A DNA stretch of 64,000 nt from Rhodobacter huangdaonensis (GCF_004022465.1 NZ_SAVA01000001.1:586082-650081), one strand, 5' to 3'; shown: positions 44,650 to 53,283, counted from the first letter of the stretch. Made by a program: numbers and translations. Notes: generated by a model not told the origin, from the letters alone.

Positions 44650-44892
44650 ATGCCGATGGAAGCCAAGGACATCGAAGCCCTGATCCGCGACGGGTTTCCC
44701 GATGCGAAGATCGCCATCACCGACCTGGCCGGTGACGGCAATCACTGGGCGGCCGAGGTCATCGACGCCTCGTTCAAGGGCATGAACCGCGTACAGCAGC
44801 AACGTGCCGTCTTCGCCGCGCTGAAAGGGGCGATGGACGGGCCGAACGCGCCGCTCCACGCTCTCGCGCTGACGACGAAGGCGCCGGAATAA
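44650..44892 (+). CDS. bolA: BolA-family protein
   Basis: An 80-residue BolA/YrbA-type protein: MEAKDIEALIRDGFPDAKIAITDLAGDGNHWAAEVIDASFKGMNRVQQQRAVFAAL shows the class II KH-like fold with the invariant RVQQQRAV-type helix and a histidine in GDGNHW that can ligate an iron-sulfur cluster. BolA partners monothiol glutaredoxin Grx4 in iron-sulfur trafficking, and that gene is 31 bp downstream. ATG at 44650 follows GAGGAG; an internal ATG at 44656 is a possible alternative. Confidence 0.94.
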   Translation: MPMEAKDIEALIRDGFPDAKIAITDLAGDGNHWAAEVIDASFKGMNRVQQQRAVFAALKGAMDGPNAPLHALALTTKAPE

Positions 44893-44923
44893 TCCCCTCC
44901 CAGGGTCAGAAAGGACGACAGCA

Positions 44924-45283
44924 ATGAGCGCGCTTGACCAGATCAAGGCCGAAATCGAGGCAAACGATGTGGTGCTCTACATGAAGGGCACCAAGGAAAT
45001 GCCGCAATGCGGGTTTTCCAGCCGCGTCGCCGGGGTGCTGAACTATCTCGGCGTCACCTACAAGGACGTCAACGTCCTTGCCGATGCCGACATCCGTCAG
45101 GGCATCAAGGACTTTTCCGACTGGCCGACGATTCCGCAGCTCTACGTCAAGGGCGAGTTCGTCGGCGGCTGCGACATCATCACCGAGATGACGCTCTCGG
45201 GCGAGCTCGACAAGCTCTTCGAAGACAAGGGCGTCGCCTACAACAAGGATGCGGCCGAACAGATCCGCGCCGCGAACGCCTGA
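44924..45283 (+). CDS. grxD: Monothiol glutaredoxin Grx4
   Basis: The 119-residue monothiol glutaredoxin has the CGFS active site in MPQCGFSSRVAGVLNYLGV, the WPTIPQLYVKGEFVGGCDI strand with the cis-proline and glutathione-contacting GGCD motif. It binds a bridging [2Fe-2S] cluster with glutathione and with BolA, encoded directly upstream. ATG at 44924 follows AAAGGAC. The C-terminal extension after EDKGVAYN is slightly longer than usual. Confidence 0.96.
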   Translation: MSALDQIKAEIEANDVVLYMKGTKEMPQCGFSSRVAGVLNYLGVTYKDVNVLADADIRQGIKDFSDWPTIPQLYVKGEFVGGCDIITEMTLSGELDKLFEDKGVAYNKDAAEQIRAANA

Positions 45284-45302
45284 GCGCAACCGCAAGGTTT
45301 CG

Positions 45303-45328
45303 GGGCCCCGCCGCCGTGCGGGGCCCTT
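45303..45328 (+). terminator. GC-rich hairpin after grxD
   Basis: A 9-bp stem GGGCCCCGC/GCGGGGCCC with a 6-nt loop is followed by only TT. Probably a weak or rho-assisted terminator. Confidence 0.5.
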
Positions 45329-45407
45329 CGCATGTCTGCAGGACCGTTGCGGCCGGACCGCCGCTTCGCTAGCCTCGCCCCGAACGCCCTCAACCCCGGC
45401 GGAGCCG

Positions 45408-46361
45408 ATGCCCCAGACCCATCCGCGCAATCAAGGCGCCCCGCTCGATCCGTCCTGGTTCGAACAGGTCGCCGTCAACACCCCCGCCGCCGAGGCCCGC
45501 GTCGCCGATCTGACCGCGCGCCGCGGTCTCACCCGCGAGTGGCAGGCGGCCTGGCTCGTCAATGCGATCCGCTGCATCGACCTGACGACGCTGGCGGGCG
45601 ACGACACCGAGGCGCGGGTGGCGCGGCTCTGCGCCAAGGCGCGCCGCCCGCTCGCCGATCACATCCTTGCGGGGCTGGGGCTCGAGGCGCTGACCACCGG
45701 CGCGGTCTGCGTCTATCCGACGATGGTCGGCGCCGCGGTGCGCGCGCTCGATGGCTCGGGCATCCCCGTGGCCTCGGTCGCCACCGGCTTTCCCGCCGGG
45801 CTGATGCCGCTGCCGCTGCGCCTCGCCGAGATCCGTTACGCCGTCGAGGAAGGCGCCGCCGAGATCGACATCGTCATCACCCGCGCCCATGTGCTGCGCG
45901 CCGACTGGGCGGCGCTTTACGACGAGATTGCCGCGATGCGCGAGGCCGCGGGTGCCGCCCACATGAAGGCGATCCTCGCGACGGGCGAGCTCGGTTCGCT
46001 CGCCAATGTCTATCGCGCCGCGATGGTGGCGATGCAGGCGGGCGCCGATTTCATCAAGACCTCGACCGGGAAGGAGGCAGTGAACGCCACCCTGCCGGTC
46101 TCGCTCACCATGGTGCGGGCGCTGCGCGACTATGGCGCGCGCAGCGGCGCCCGCATCGGCTTCAAGCCGGCGGGGGGGCTGCGCACGGCCAAGGACGCCC
46201 TCGCCTGGCAGATCCTGATGCGCGAGGAGATGGGGCGCGACTGGCTCACCCCCGCCCTCTTCCGCATCGGCGCCTCCTCGCTTCTGGGCGATATCGAGCG
46301 CCAGCTCGAACAGCACGTCACCGGGCGCTATGCGTCCTCCTCCCGCCACGCACTTGCCTGA
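45408..46361 (+). CDS. deoC: Deoxyribose-phosphate aldolase
   Basis: The 317-residue class I aldolase carries the Schiff-base lysine in FIKTSTGK and the second active lysine in GFKPAGGLRTAKDALAW, plus CIDLTTLAGDDT at the N-terminal strand. It splits 2-deoxyribose-5-phosphate into acetaldehyde and glyceraldehyde-3-phosphate. Its length and N-terminal extension match the longer DeoC type often found beside an aldehyde dehydrogenase gene, as here (7 bp apart). That enzyme is expected to remove the acetaldehyde. ATG at 45408 follows GGCGGAGC. Confidence 0.95.
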   Translation: MPQTHPRNQGAPLDPSWFEQVAVNTPAAEARVADLTARRGLTREWQAAWLVNAIRCIDLTTLAGDDTEARVARLCAKARRPLADHILAGLGLEALTTGAVCVYPTMVGAAVRALDGSGIPVASVATGFPAGLMPLPLRLAEIRYAVEEGAAEIDIVITRAHVLRADWAALYDEIAAMREAAGAAHMKAILATGELGSLANVYRAAMVAMQAGADFIKTSTGKEAVNATLPVSLTMVRALRDYGARSGARIGFKPAGGLRTAKDALAWQILMREEMGRDWLTPALFRIGASSLLGDIERQLEQHVTGRYASSSRHALA

Positions 46362-46368
46362 GGGAAAG

Positions 46369-48561
46369 ATGGCCACCGTGAAAGAGATCCTCGAGACGAT
46401 GGACTATGGTCCCGGCACCGAGAACCCGGCCGAGGTCCGCGCCTGGCTTGCCGCCCGCGGCCGTTTCGGTCCGTTCATCGCCGGCGCCTTCACCGCCCCG
46501 GGTGAGACGCGCGCGGTGCGGAACCCGGCCACCGGCGCGGTGCTCGCCGAGGTGGCGCAGGGCGGCGCCGAAGACATCGCCGCGGCACTCGATGCGGCGC
46601 GCGCGGCCCAGCCCGGCTGGGCGGCGCGTCCCGATCAGGCGCGGGCCGAGGTGCTCTATGCCCTTGCGCGGCGCCTGCAGAAGCGCGCCTCTTTCCTTGC
46701 CGGTCTTGCCACGCTCGACACCGGCACGCCGATCCGCGAAAGCCGCGATCCCGACCTTGCGCAGGCGGTGCGGGCGTTCCAGCACGCCGCCGGCCGTGCG
46801 GCGCTGCGCGACATGGATCATCCCGACCGCGCGCCCCATGCGGTGACCGGCGTCGTCCTTGCCCCCGCGCTGCCGCTGATGGGGTTTGCAACCGCCATCG
46901 CCCCGGTGCTCGCCGCGGGCGGCACCGTCGTCGTCGTGCCCGCGCCCGAGGCACCGCTGAGCGCCCTCGTGCTGGCCGAGATCTGCACCGCGGCCGGCCT
47001 GCCCGCGGGCGTGGTGAACATCGTCACCGGCGATGCCGACACCGCCCTTGCCCTTGCGGGCGCCAAGCTCGACCGGCTGATCTTCGCCGGCACGACCGAG
47101 GTCGGCCGCGCGGCGCGGCGCGCGAGCGCCCCGCACGGCCCGGCGCTGAGCCTCAGCCTCGACGGCAGCAGCCCCGTGCTCGTCTTCCCCGACGCCGATC
47201 TCGACGCCGCGGTCGAGGGCGTGGTGGCGGGCTGGCTCGCCGGCGGCCAGCTCCCCTCGGCCGGGGCGCGGCTGCTGGTCGCGGAAGCGGTGGCCGAGCC
47301 CTTCACCGCGCGCCTCACGGCCCGCCTCGCGAAACTGCAGGTCGGCGACCCGCTCGCCCGGGGCAGCGACATCGGCGCGCTGGTCTCGGAGGCCGCGGCC
47401 GAGCGCCTCGCCGCCCTGATCGCCACGACCGAAGCCGAGGGTGCGCAGGCGCTCCGCCCCGCAGCCCCCCTGCCCGAAACCGGCGCCTTCGTCGCGCCCA
47501 CGTTCCTTCTGGGCACCGCCCCCGCAACCCCGATCAACGGCGCCCCGCTGCGAGGCCCCGTCGCGACGCTGATGACCTTCCGCACGCCCGCCGAGGCGAT
47601 CGAGCTGGCAAACGCCAGCCGCTTCGGCGCGGCCGCCTCGGTCTGGTCGGAAAACATCACCCTTGCGACCGACATCGCCGCGCGGCTGCATGCGGCCACG
47701 GTCTGGATCAACAGCACCGCGATTTTCGACGCCGCCGCGCCCGCGGGTGCGCGCCGCGACAGCGGCTTCGGCGCCACGGGCTTCGAGGCCGCCCTCGCCC
47801 CCCTGCCCCCGAGGGCGCTGCCCGAGGCGGCAACGGGGGGGCTCGATGCCGCCCCGGCGCCGGGCCCCGGTGCGGTGGCCGGTGCCGTCGAGGCGGCGCA
47901 GAAGGCCGCAGGCTGGGCGAAGATGTCGGGCCATGGCCGGGCGCAGGTGCTCCGGTCCATCGCCGAGACCCTGTCGCAGCGCCGCGCCGGGCTCGCCGCG
48001 CGGCTGCACGAAGCCGGCCATGACCCGGCCGAGGTCACGGCAACGATCGCCCTCGCCTTCCGCGCCGCGGCGCTGGCCGACGCGGGCGCCGGCCATCTGG
48101 CCGCGACCGGGGCGCAGATGCAGACGCTGCTCCGCGCCGAGCCCCTCGGCGTGATTGGCATCGCCTGCCAGAACACGCAGCCGCTTCTGGGCCTTGCTGC
48201 GCTGGTGCTGCCCGCGATTGCCGCCGGCAACCGCGTCGTCGCAATCCCGGCCGAGGCCTTTCCCGCCGCCGCGACGGAGCTTGCGCAGGTCTTCGCCAGC
48301 GCGGGCCTGCCGGCCGGGGTGGTGACCCTCGTTTCCGGCCCGCGCGACGCGCTGGCCTCGGTGCTGGCCGGTCACGACGAGGTGGCGGCGCTGTGGTATT
48401 GCGGCGCCCCCGCCACCGCGGCCCGGCTGCGCGCCGACACCGCCGCCTCGCTCAAGCCCGTCTGGTGTCCTGCCCCGCAGGACTGGGCCGCAGCGCCCCT
48501 GCGCGCGACGTTTGCCGAGGCGCAGCAGCACAAGACGATCTGGCTGCCCTACGGCGCATGA
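46369..48561 (+). CDS. ALDH16-type double aldehyde dehydrogenase lacking the catalytic Cys
   Basis: A 730-residue protein with a full ALDH domain (about 30-480) and a second, partial ALDH-like domain (about 500-730), the ALDH16 arrangement. In the first domain the catalytic motif GQxC reads GGQLPSAGARLLV, so the cysteine is P296; the general-base glutamate of ELGGKSP is replaced in LSLDGSSPVLVF (S263). The second domain has no GQxC either. The protein therefore looks like a pseudo-dehydrogenase or acts by an altered mechanism. It follows deoC by 7 bp, where an acetaldehyde-oxidising enzyme is normally found. AGGGAAAG precedes the ATG at 46369. Confidence 0.85.
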   Translation: MATVKEILETMDYGPGTENPAEVRAWLAARGRFGPFIAGAFTAPGETRAVRNPATGAVLAEVAQGGAEDIAAALDAARAAQPGWAARPDQARAEVLYALARRLQKRASFLAGLATLDTGTPIRESRDPDLAQAVRAFQHAAGRAALRDMDHPDRAPHAVTGVVLAPALPLMGFATAIAPVLAAGGTVVVVPAPEAPLSALVLAEICTAAGLPAGVVNIVTGDADTALALAGAKLDRLIFAGTTEVGRAARRASAPHGPALSLSLDGSSPVLVFPDADLDAAVEGVVAGWLAGGQLPSAGARLLVAEAVAEPFTARLTARLAKLQVGDPLARGSDIGALVSEAAAERLAALIATTEAEGAQALRPAAPLPETGAFVAPTFLLGTAPATPINGAPLRGPVATLMTFRTPAEAIELANASRFGAAASVWSENITLATDIAARLHAATVWINSTAIFDAAAPAGARRDSGFGATGFEAALAPLPPRALPEAATGGLDAAPAPGPGAVAGAVEAAQKAAGWAKMSGHGRAQVLRSIAETLSQRRAGLAARLHEAGHDPAEVTATIALAFRAAALADAGAGHLAATGAQMQTLLRAEPLGVIGIACQNTQPLLGLAALVLPAIAAGNRVVAIPAEAFPAAATELAQVFASAGLPAGVVTLVSGPRDALASVLAGHDEVAALWYCGAPATAARLRADTAASLKPVWCPAPQDWAAAPLRATFAEAQQHKTIWLPYGA

Positions 48562-48562
48562 A

Positions 48563-48589
48563 AAAGGCCCGGGGAACCCCCGGGCCTTT
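48563..48589. terminator. Bidirectional terminator
   Basis: AAAGGCCCGGGG and CCCCGGGCCTTT form a 12-bp perfect stem with a 3-nt loop between the convergent ALDH16 and DUF1523 genes, with A and T runs on both sides. Confidence 0.85.
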
Positions 48590-48607
48590 CCTAATCCGAC
48601 CAGGGGC

Positions 48608-49261
48608 TTACTTCCGGCCGCGCCCGACCAGCCGCGCCCAGAAGCCGCGCGCCTTGCCGTCCATCGCCTCGGCCCGGTCGCCAAGCTCGTCCCACTTGTC
48701 GGCGGCCTCGTCGATCAGCGGGTCGATGGTGCGTTCGCGGAACTGGCGCCACATCGCGCGAATGAGCAAGATCAGCACCAGCAGCCCGCCGAGGAGGATG
48801 ATGTTCACCCAGGGGATGATCTGCACGTCGGGCCCCGCCACCGGCCGGATGCCGACCGCATTCGGAAAGATCGACAGGAACTGGTTGCGCCAGCCGTAAT
48901 GGGTGATGACCGCCCATTTCGGCGCCTCGGCGGTCGAGCGCAGGTCGTCGGCCTGGGTCTGCAGCGTCGCGGTATCGAACTTGAAATAGGGCGGCCAGCG
49001 CCAGCCGGTATCCTCGTTGCGATAGACCATCGGCTTGCCGTTCGCCCGGATCGCCTGGATGAACTGCACATCGCGGTTCGTCAGCGTGCCGGACTGGTCG
49101 TCGGGCGTCGACCAGAAGATCCGCGTCCAGTCGGTCAGGTCCTGGCGCTCCTGATAGGTGCCGACGACGCGCACGATGTCATGCTGCGGCAGCGTGTAGT
49201 GCAGAAAGCCCCCCACAACCAGCACGATCACCGTCCAGAAAGCCCATTTCACATAGCGCAT
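48608..49261 (-). CDS. DUF1523 family membrane protein
   Basis: The 217-residue protein has a N-terminal TM helix (about 5-25), a periplasmic domain with the DUF1523 wording QHDIVRVVGTYQERQDLTDWTRIFW and GWRWPPYFKFDTATLQTQADDL, a second TM helix (about 150-170), and a basic, coiled-coil-like cytoplasmic tail. The family is found mainly in Rhodobacteraceae and has no known function. It follows two other small membrane-protein genes on the same strand, which may be co-transcribed with it. Confidence 0.85.
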   Translation of the reverse strand: MRYVKWAFWTVIVLVVGGFLHYTLPQHDIVRVVGTYQERQDLTDWTRIFWSTPDDQSGTLTNRDVQFIQAIRANGKPMVYRNEDTGWRWPPYFKFDTATLQTQADDLRSTAEAPKWAVITHYGWRNQFLSIFPNAVGIRPVAGPDVQIIPWVNIILLGGLLVLILLIRAMWRQFRERTIDPLIDEAADKWDELGDRAEAMDGKARGFWARLVGRGRK

Positions 49262-49268
49262 GATCGCC

Positions 49269-49547
49269 TCACCGATAGTTCATGACAAAGACCACGACCG
49301 CGAAAACCGCGATCGGCACGATGAAGACAAGCCAGACCAGCCGACGCGTCAGCCCGTGCTCGTAATCATCCATCCCGGCCTCGACATAGGCATCGCGCGG
49401 GCCAAGGTCCACTCCCGCCGCACTTTCCCGCGCCCAGTGTTTCTCGAGCGCCTCGCGCCTGAGCGAGCGCGCGTAGATCCGCACCAGCCAGAACAGCACG
49501 CTGAGCGCGCCAAGCCCGATCACCGCGAAGCGCAGGAAACCGATCAT
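49269..49547 (-). CDS. Small membrane protein, unknown
   Basis: A 92-residue protein with TM helices at about 3-21 and 70-90 and a charged, soluble middle (ALEKHWARESAAGVDLGPRDAYVEAGMDDYEHGLTRRL). The acidic-tail motif with EKHW and YVEAGM is shared by uncharacterised Rhodobacteraceae proteins. The start is ATG at 49547; the frame open to 49883 belongs mostly to the antisense of the upstream gene. It lies 7 bp before the DUF1523 gene, so co-transcription is likely. Function unknown. Confidence 0.7.
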   Translation of the reverse strand: MIGFLRFAVIGLGALSVLFWLVRIYARSLRREALEKHWARESAAGVDLGPRDAYVEAGMDDYEHGLTRRLVWLVFIVPIAVFAVVVFVMNYR

Positions 49548-49564
49548 CGCCGCCCGTCCCGCGC

Positions 49565-49873
49565 TCAGGCCGCGCGGCGGCGGGCAAGCCCGAGGCCGAT
49601 CAGCTTGAACACCACGCCGCCCGCCAACACCATCGGGATCGAGATCACGTAAAGCGCCGCGAAGGCCGCGCGCGGCGTCGCGCCGCCGGTGCAGGCGCCA
49701 TCCCCGAGGATATCGGCAAGGAAGCCGATGCCGCAATTGACCGCCGCGCCGTAGAACCCGGGCACCAGCGCGCCGAGCGGCACCAGCGCCAGCATCTTTG
49801 CCCAGTCCGCCCGCGCAAGCCACAGCGCCATGGCGAGCGCGATCGCCACCAGGAAGATCACGAAGAGGTTCAT
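49565..49873 (-). CDS. Small membrane protein, unknown
   Basis: A 102-residue protein with TM helices at about 2-18, 25-48 (MLALVPLGALVPGFYGAAVNCGIG) and 72-95. It has cysteines in NCGIGFLADILGDGACTGG that would sit outside the membrane and could form a disulfide. No family is recognised. ATG at 49873 is the start; 17 bp separate it from the 92-residue protein gene. It is divergent from the M20 deacylase gene at 50006. Confidence 0.65.
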   Translation of the reverse strand: MNLFVIFLVAIALAMALWLARADWAKMLALVPLGALVPGFYGAAVNCGIGFLADILGDGACTGGATPRAAFAALYVISIPMVLAGGVVFKLIGLGLARRRAA

Positions 49874-50005
49874 TTCGCCCCACCCTTGTCGTGCCGGCAC
49901 CGCGGATTGCGGCCCCGGCCTGTTGCCCGGCAGGCTAGCGAAAACGCCCCCGCGCCGCCACCCTTTCCGGTTTACCGCGGCAATCGGCAGCGCTAGCCTC
50001 CGGGC

Positions 50006-51283
50006 ATGGACATCACTGCCCGTCTCAAGGCCGAGGTCGAGAACCGCCGCGACGCGCTCATTGCGCTGACGCAGGCGCTGATCCGCGTGCCGACGCTGAA
50101 CCCGCCCGGGCGCAATTACCGAGAGATCTGCGAGCTTCTCGCCGAGCGGCTGGCGCGGCAGGGCTTCGCCATCGAATTGCTGCGCGCCACCGGCACGCCC
50201 GGCGATTGCGAGGACTTTCCGCGCTGGAACCTCGTCGCCCGGCGCGCCGGCCCGCGCCCCGGGCAATGCGTGCATTTCAACGGCCATCACGACGTGGTCG
50301 AGGTCGGCCATGGCTGGACCCGCGATCCGTTCGGGGCCGACCTGGTCGATGACCGGATCTATGGCCGGGGCGCCTGCGACATGAAGGGCGGCCTCGCGAG
50401 CGCGGTGATCGCCGCCGAGGCCTTCCTTGCCGCCTGCCCCGATTTCGCCGGCGCGATCGAGATCTCGGCGACGGCGGATGAGGAATCGGGTGGCTTCGGC
50501 GGCGTCGCCTGGCTCGCAGAACGGGGCTATTTCTCGCCCGAGCGGGTGAACCACGTCATCATCCCCGAGCCCTTGCACAAGGACCGGATCTGCCTTGGCC
50601 ACCGCGGCGTGTGGTGGGCCGAGATCGAGACCAAGGGGCGCATCGCGCATGGCTCGATGCCCTTCCTCGGCGACAGCGCGATCCGCCACATGGGGGCGGT
50701 GCTCGCCGAGATCGAGGACACGCTCTATCCGCTGCTGGCGCACAGGCACACCGCGATGCCGGTGATCCCCGAAGGGGCGCGGCAGTCGACACTGAACATC
50801 AACTCGATCCACGGCGGCGAGGCGGAACCCGAGCCCGGCTCGACCGCCCTGCCCGCCCCCTGCGTCGCCGACCGCTGCCGCATCGTGATCGACCGCCGCG
50901 TCCTGATCGAGGAGGACCTCGACGAGGTGAAGGCAGAGGTGACGGGGCTTCTCGACCGGCTGAAGGCACGCCGGCCCGGCTTCGACTACGAGATCCGCAC
51001 GCTCTTCGAGGTGATCCCCTCGATGACCGCGCGCGAGGCGCCCGTGGTGCGCTCGACCGCCGCGGCGATCGCGGCGGTGCTCGGCCGCGAGGCAGGCTAT
51101 GTCGTCTCGCCCGGCACCTATGACCAGAAGCATATCGACCGCATCGGCCGGCTGAAGCATTGCATCGCCTACGGGCCCGGGCAGCTCGAACTGGCGCATC
51201 AGCCCGATGAATGGGTGGGGGTCGAGGACATGCTCGACAGCGCGAAGGTGCTGGCACTGGTGCTGGCAGAACTGCTCGCCTGA
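50006..51283 (+). CDS. M20-family deacylase (ArgE/DapE type)
   Basis: A 425-residue peptidase M20 protein with the dizinc motifs NGHHDVVEVGHGWTRDPFGADLVDDRIYGRGACDMKGG and the glutamate pair TADEESGG. A dimerisation lid follows (about 200-330). Members remove an N-acyl group from acetylornithine, succinyl-diaminopimelate or related compounds; this subgroup, with EFQFQ-type features absent and IYGRGACDMKGGLA present, is annotated as ArgE/DapE family deacylase. Substrate unresolved. No clear ribosome binding site precedes ATG 50006. The repeat copy B follows its stop. Confidence 0.9.
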   Translation: MDITARLKAEVENRRDALIALTQALIRVPTLNPPGRNYREICELLAERLARQGFAIELLRATGTPGDCEDFPRWNLVARRAGPRPGQCVHFNGHHDVVEVGHGWTRDPFGADLVDDRIYGRGACDMKGGLASAVIAAEAFLAACPDFAGAIEISATADEESGGFGGVAWLAERGYFSPERVNHVIIPEPLHKDRICLGHRGVWWAEIETKGRIAHGSMPFLGDSAIRHMGAVLAEIEDTLYPLLAHRHTAMPVIPEGARQSTLNINSIHGGEAEPEPGSTALPAPCVADRCRIVIDRRVLIEEDLDEVKAEVTGLLDRLKARRPGFDYEIRTLFEVIPSMTAREAPVVRSTAAAIAAVLGREAGYVVSPGTYDQKHIDRIGRLKHCIAYGPGQLELAHQPDEWVGVEDMLDSAKVLALVLAELLA

Positions 51284-51288
51284 TCGCG

Positions 51289-51402
51289 AGGGGGGCGCTG
51301 CCCCCCGCTGCGCTCCCCCCGAGGTATTTCGGGCAAGATGAAAGCCGTGTTCATTTCATCTTGCTGAAAATACCTCGGGGGGCCGGGGGCGGCGCCCCCG
51401 GG
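51289..51402. repeat. Palindromic intergenic repeat, copy B
   Basis: Starts with AGGGGGGCGCTGCCCCCC (51289-51306), identical over 18 bp to copy A, followed by a 29-bp imperfect inverted repeat with 26 matches (51315-51343 with 51354-51382, left arm reading CCCCCCGAGGTATTTCGGGC then an AAGATGAAA end) and a closing GGGGGCGGCGCCCCC. It lies between the convergent M20 and panC genes, so it could also end both transcripts. Confidence 0.85.
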
Positions 51403-51410
51403 CGGCGGGC

Positions 51411-52250
51411 TCAGACCGCGATATTGTCGATCAGCCGCACGTCGCCGATCCAGGCCGCGACCAGCAGGCGGGCGGGTTCGGTGGCATGCCCGAGCGGGCG
51501 CAGCCCCTCGACCGAGCGCAGATCGAGATAGTCGACCTCGCGGAACCCCGCCTCGAGGATCTCGGCCTCGGCCGCGAGCAGCGTCTCGCGCGCCGGGGCG
51601 CCCGCGCGCAGCGTCGCCGCGGCCGCCTGCAGGATGCGGTGCAGCGCCGGCGCGGCAGCGCGTTCGGCCGTGCTCAGCCGCACGTTGCGCGACGACATCG
51701 CCAGCCCGTCGGTCTCGCGGATCGTCGGACAGCCGATGATCTTCACCGGGATGTTCAGATCCTCGACCAGCCGGCGCACCACCTGCAGCTGCTGCCAGTC
51801 CTTCTCGCCGAAGAAGGCGCGGCCGGCCTGGGTCATGCCGAACAGCTTCGCGACCACCGTCGCCACGCCGTCGAAATGGCCCGGGCGGAAGGCGCCCTCG
51901 AGCGGCTCCGACACGCCCGCGACCGAGACCTTGGTGGCAAAGCCCCCGGGATAGACCTCGGTGACCTCGGGGGCGAAGAGCACGTCGACGCCCTCGCTTT
52001 CCAGAAGCGCGAGGTCATGCCCCTCGTCGCGGGGGTATTTCGTCAGATCGTCGGCGTTGTTGAACTGCATCGGGTTGACGAAGATCGTCACGATCACCCG
52101 GTCCGACTGCCGCCGCGCCTCGCGCACCAGCGACAGGTGGCCGTCGTGCAGCGCCCCCATCGTCGGCACCACGCCCACGAACATTCCCGAGCGTTTCCAG
52201 CCCGCGACCTTCTCGCGCAGCTCGGCCGAGGAGCGGATCACCTGGGTCAT
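51411..52250 (-). CDS. panC: Pantothenate synthetase
   Basis: The 279-residue ligase joins pantoate and beta-alanine with ATP. It has the HIGH-like MGALHDGHLSLVREA (H35, H38), FVNPMQFN, RPGHFDGVATVVAKLF, FGEKDWQQL and a KMSKS-like AMSSRN motif. It is coupled to panB through a 4-bp ATGA overlap. The ATG at 52250 is the start; the frame open to 52436 overlaps panB. Both genes are the pantothenate operon. Confidence 0.97.
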   Translation of the reverse strand: MTQVIRSSAELREKVAGWKRSGMFVGVVPTMGALHDGHLSLVREARRQSDRVIVTIFVNPMQFNNADDLTKYPRDEGHDLALLESEGVDVLFAPEVTEVYPGGFATKVSVAGVSEPLEGAFRPGHFDGVATVVAKLFGMTQAGRAFFGEKDWQQLQVVRRLVEDLNIPVKIIGCPTIRETDGLAMSSRNVRLSTAERAAAPALHRILQAAAATLRAGAPARETLLAAEAEILEAGFREVDYLDLRSVEGLRPLGHATEPARLLVAAWIGDVRLIDNIAV

Positions 52251-53071
52251 TTTTTCACCTCGTCGGCAAAGGAATGTTCCGGCGCCGGGAAGGCGCGGCT
52301 GCGGACCTCGGCGGCATAGACGGCGATCGCCTCGGCCGCCTGCGCGCCGAGCTCGGCATAGCGCTTGACGAATTTCGGCCGGAAATCGGTGAACAGGCCA
52401 AGCATGTCGTCGATCACCAGCACCTGACCGTCGCAATCGACGCCGGCGCCGATGCCAATGGTCGGGATCGCCAGCTCGCGCGAGACCTGGGCGGCAAGCG
52501 CCGCAGGCACCTTCTCGAGCACCACGGCGAAGGCACCGGCGGCGGCGACCGACAGCGCATCGGCGCGCAGCCGCGCCGCGTCATGGCCGCGGCCCTGCAC
52601 CTTGTAGCCGCCGAGCGTGTTCACCGATTGCGGGGTCAGACCGATATGCGCCATCACCGGGATGCCGCGGGCAGTCAGGAAGGCGATGGTCTCGGCCATG
52701 TGCTGCCCGCCCTCGAGCTTGACTGCCCCGGCGCCGGTCTCGGCCATCAGCCGCGCGGCGTTGCGGAACGCCTGCGCCGGGCCCTCCTCGTAGCTGCCGA
52801 AGGGCATGTCGATGACGATCAGCGCCCGCTCGGATCCGCGCGCGACCGCCTGGCCGTGCAGGATCATCATCTCCATCGTCACGCCAAGGGTCGACGGCAG
52901 GCCGTGCAGCACCATGCCGAGCGAATCCCCGACCAGCAGCACGTCGCAGCTCGTATCGGCCAGACGCGCGACGGGTGTGGTGTAGGCGGTCAGGCAGACG
53001 ACGGGCGCACGCCCCTTCATCGCGGTGATCTCCGCCGGCATCAGGCGGCGGGTGGTTGCGGTTGCACTCAT
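52247..53071 (-). CDS. panB: 3-methyl-2-oxobutanoate hydroxymethyltransferase
   Basis: The 274-residue KPHMT has the N-terminal AEITAMKGRAPVVCLTAYTTPVARLAD, the metal-binding VGDSLGMVLHG, VKLEGG and GIPVMAHIGLTPQ blocks, and C-terminal IGIGAGVDCDGQVLVIDDMLGLF. It transfers a hydroxymethyl group from methylene-THF to 2-oxoisovalerate as the first pantothenate step. Start ATG at 53071 follows AGGGGGAAGCC. It is divergent from the binding-protein gene at 53284. Confidence 0.97.
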   Translation of the reverse strand: MSATATTRRLMPAEITAMKGRAPVVCLTAYTTPVARLADTSCDVLLVGDSLGMVLHGLPSTLGVTMEMMILHGQAVARGSERALIVIDMPFGSYEEGPAQAFRNAARLMAETGAGAVKLEGGQHMAETIAFLTARGIPVMAHIGLTPQSVNTLGGYKVQGRGHDAARLRADALSVAAAGAFAVVLEKVPAALAAQVSRELAIPTIGIGAGVDCDGQVLVIDDMLGLFTDFRPKFVKRYAELGAQAAEAIAVYAAEVRSRAFPAPEHSFADEVKK

Positions 53072-53283
53072 GGCTTCCCCCTGTCCCGAGGCTCCTCTTC
53101 CTCGGGGCGTAGCCTTAATCCCCCGGGCCCGGCAATGCAAAGAAAGAATGCCGCGGCGCGGCGGCCGGCCCCGTTGTCGCCGCGTTGCAGCGCGGGCGCG
53201 GCGCAAATTCCTTGATCCCCGGCAGGCTTCGCATCAATCATGGCGCGAACCGCGCCCTGCCGGCGCGCGCCCGAGGAGACCCG

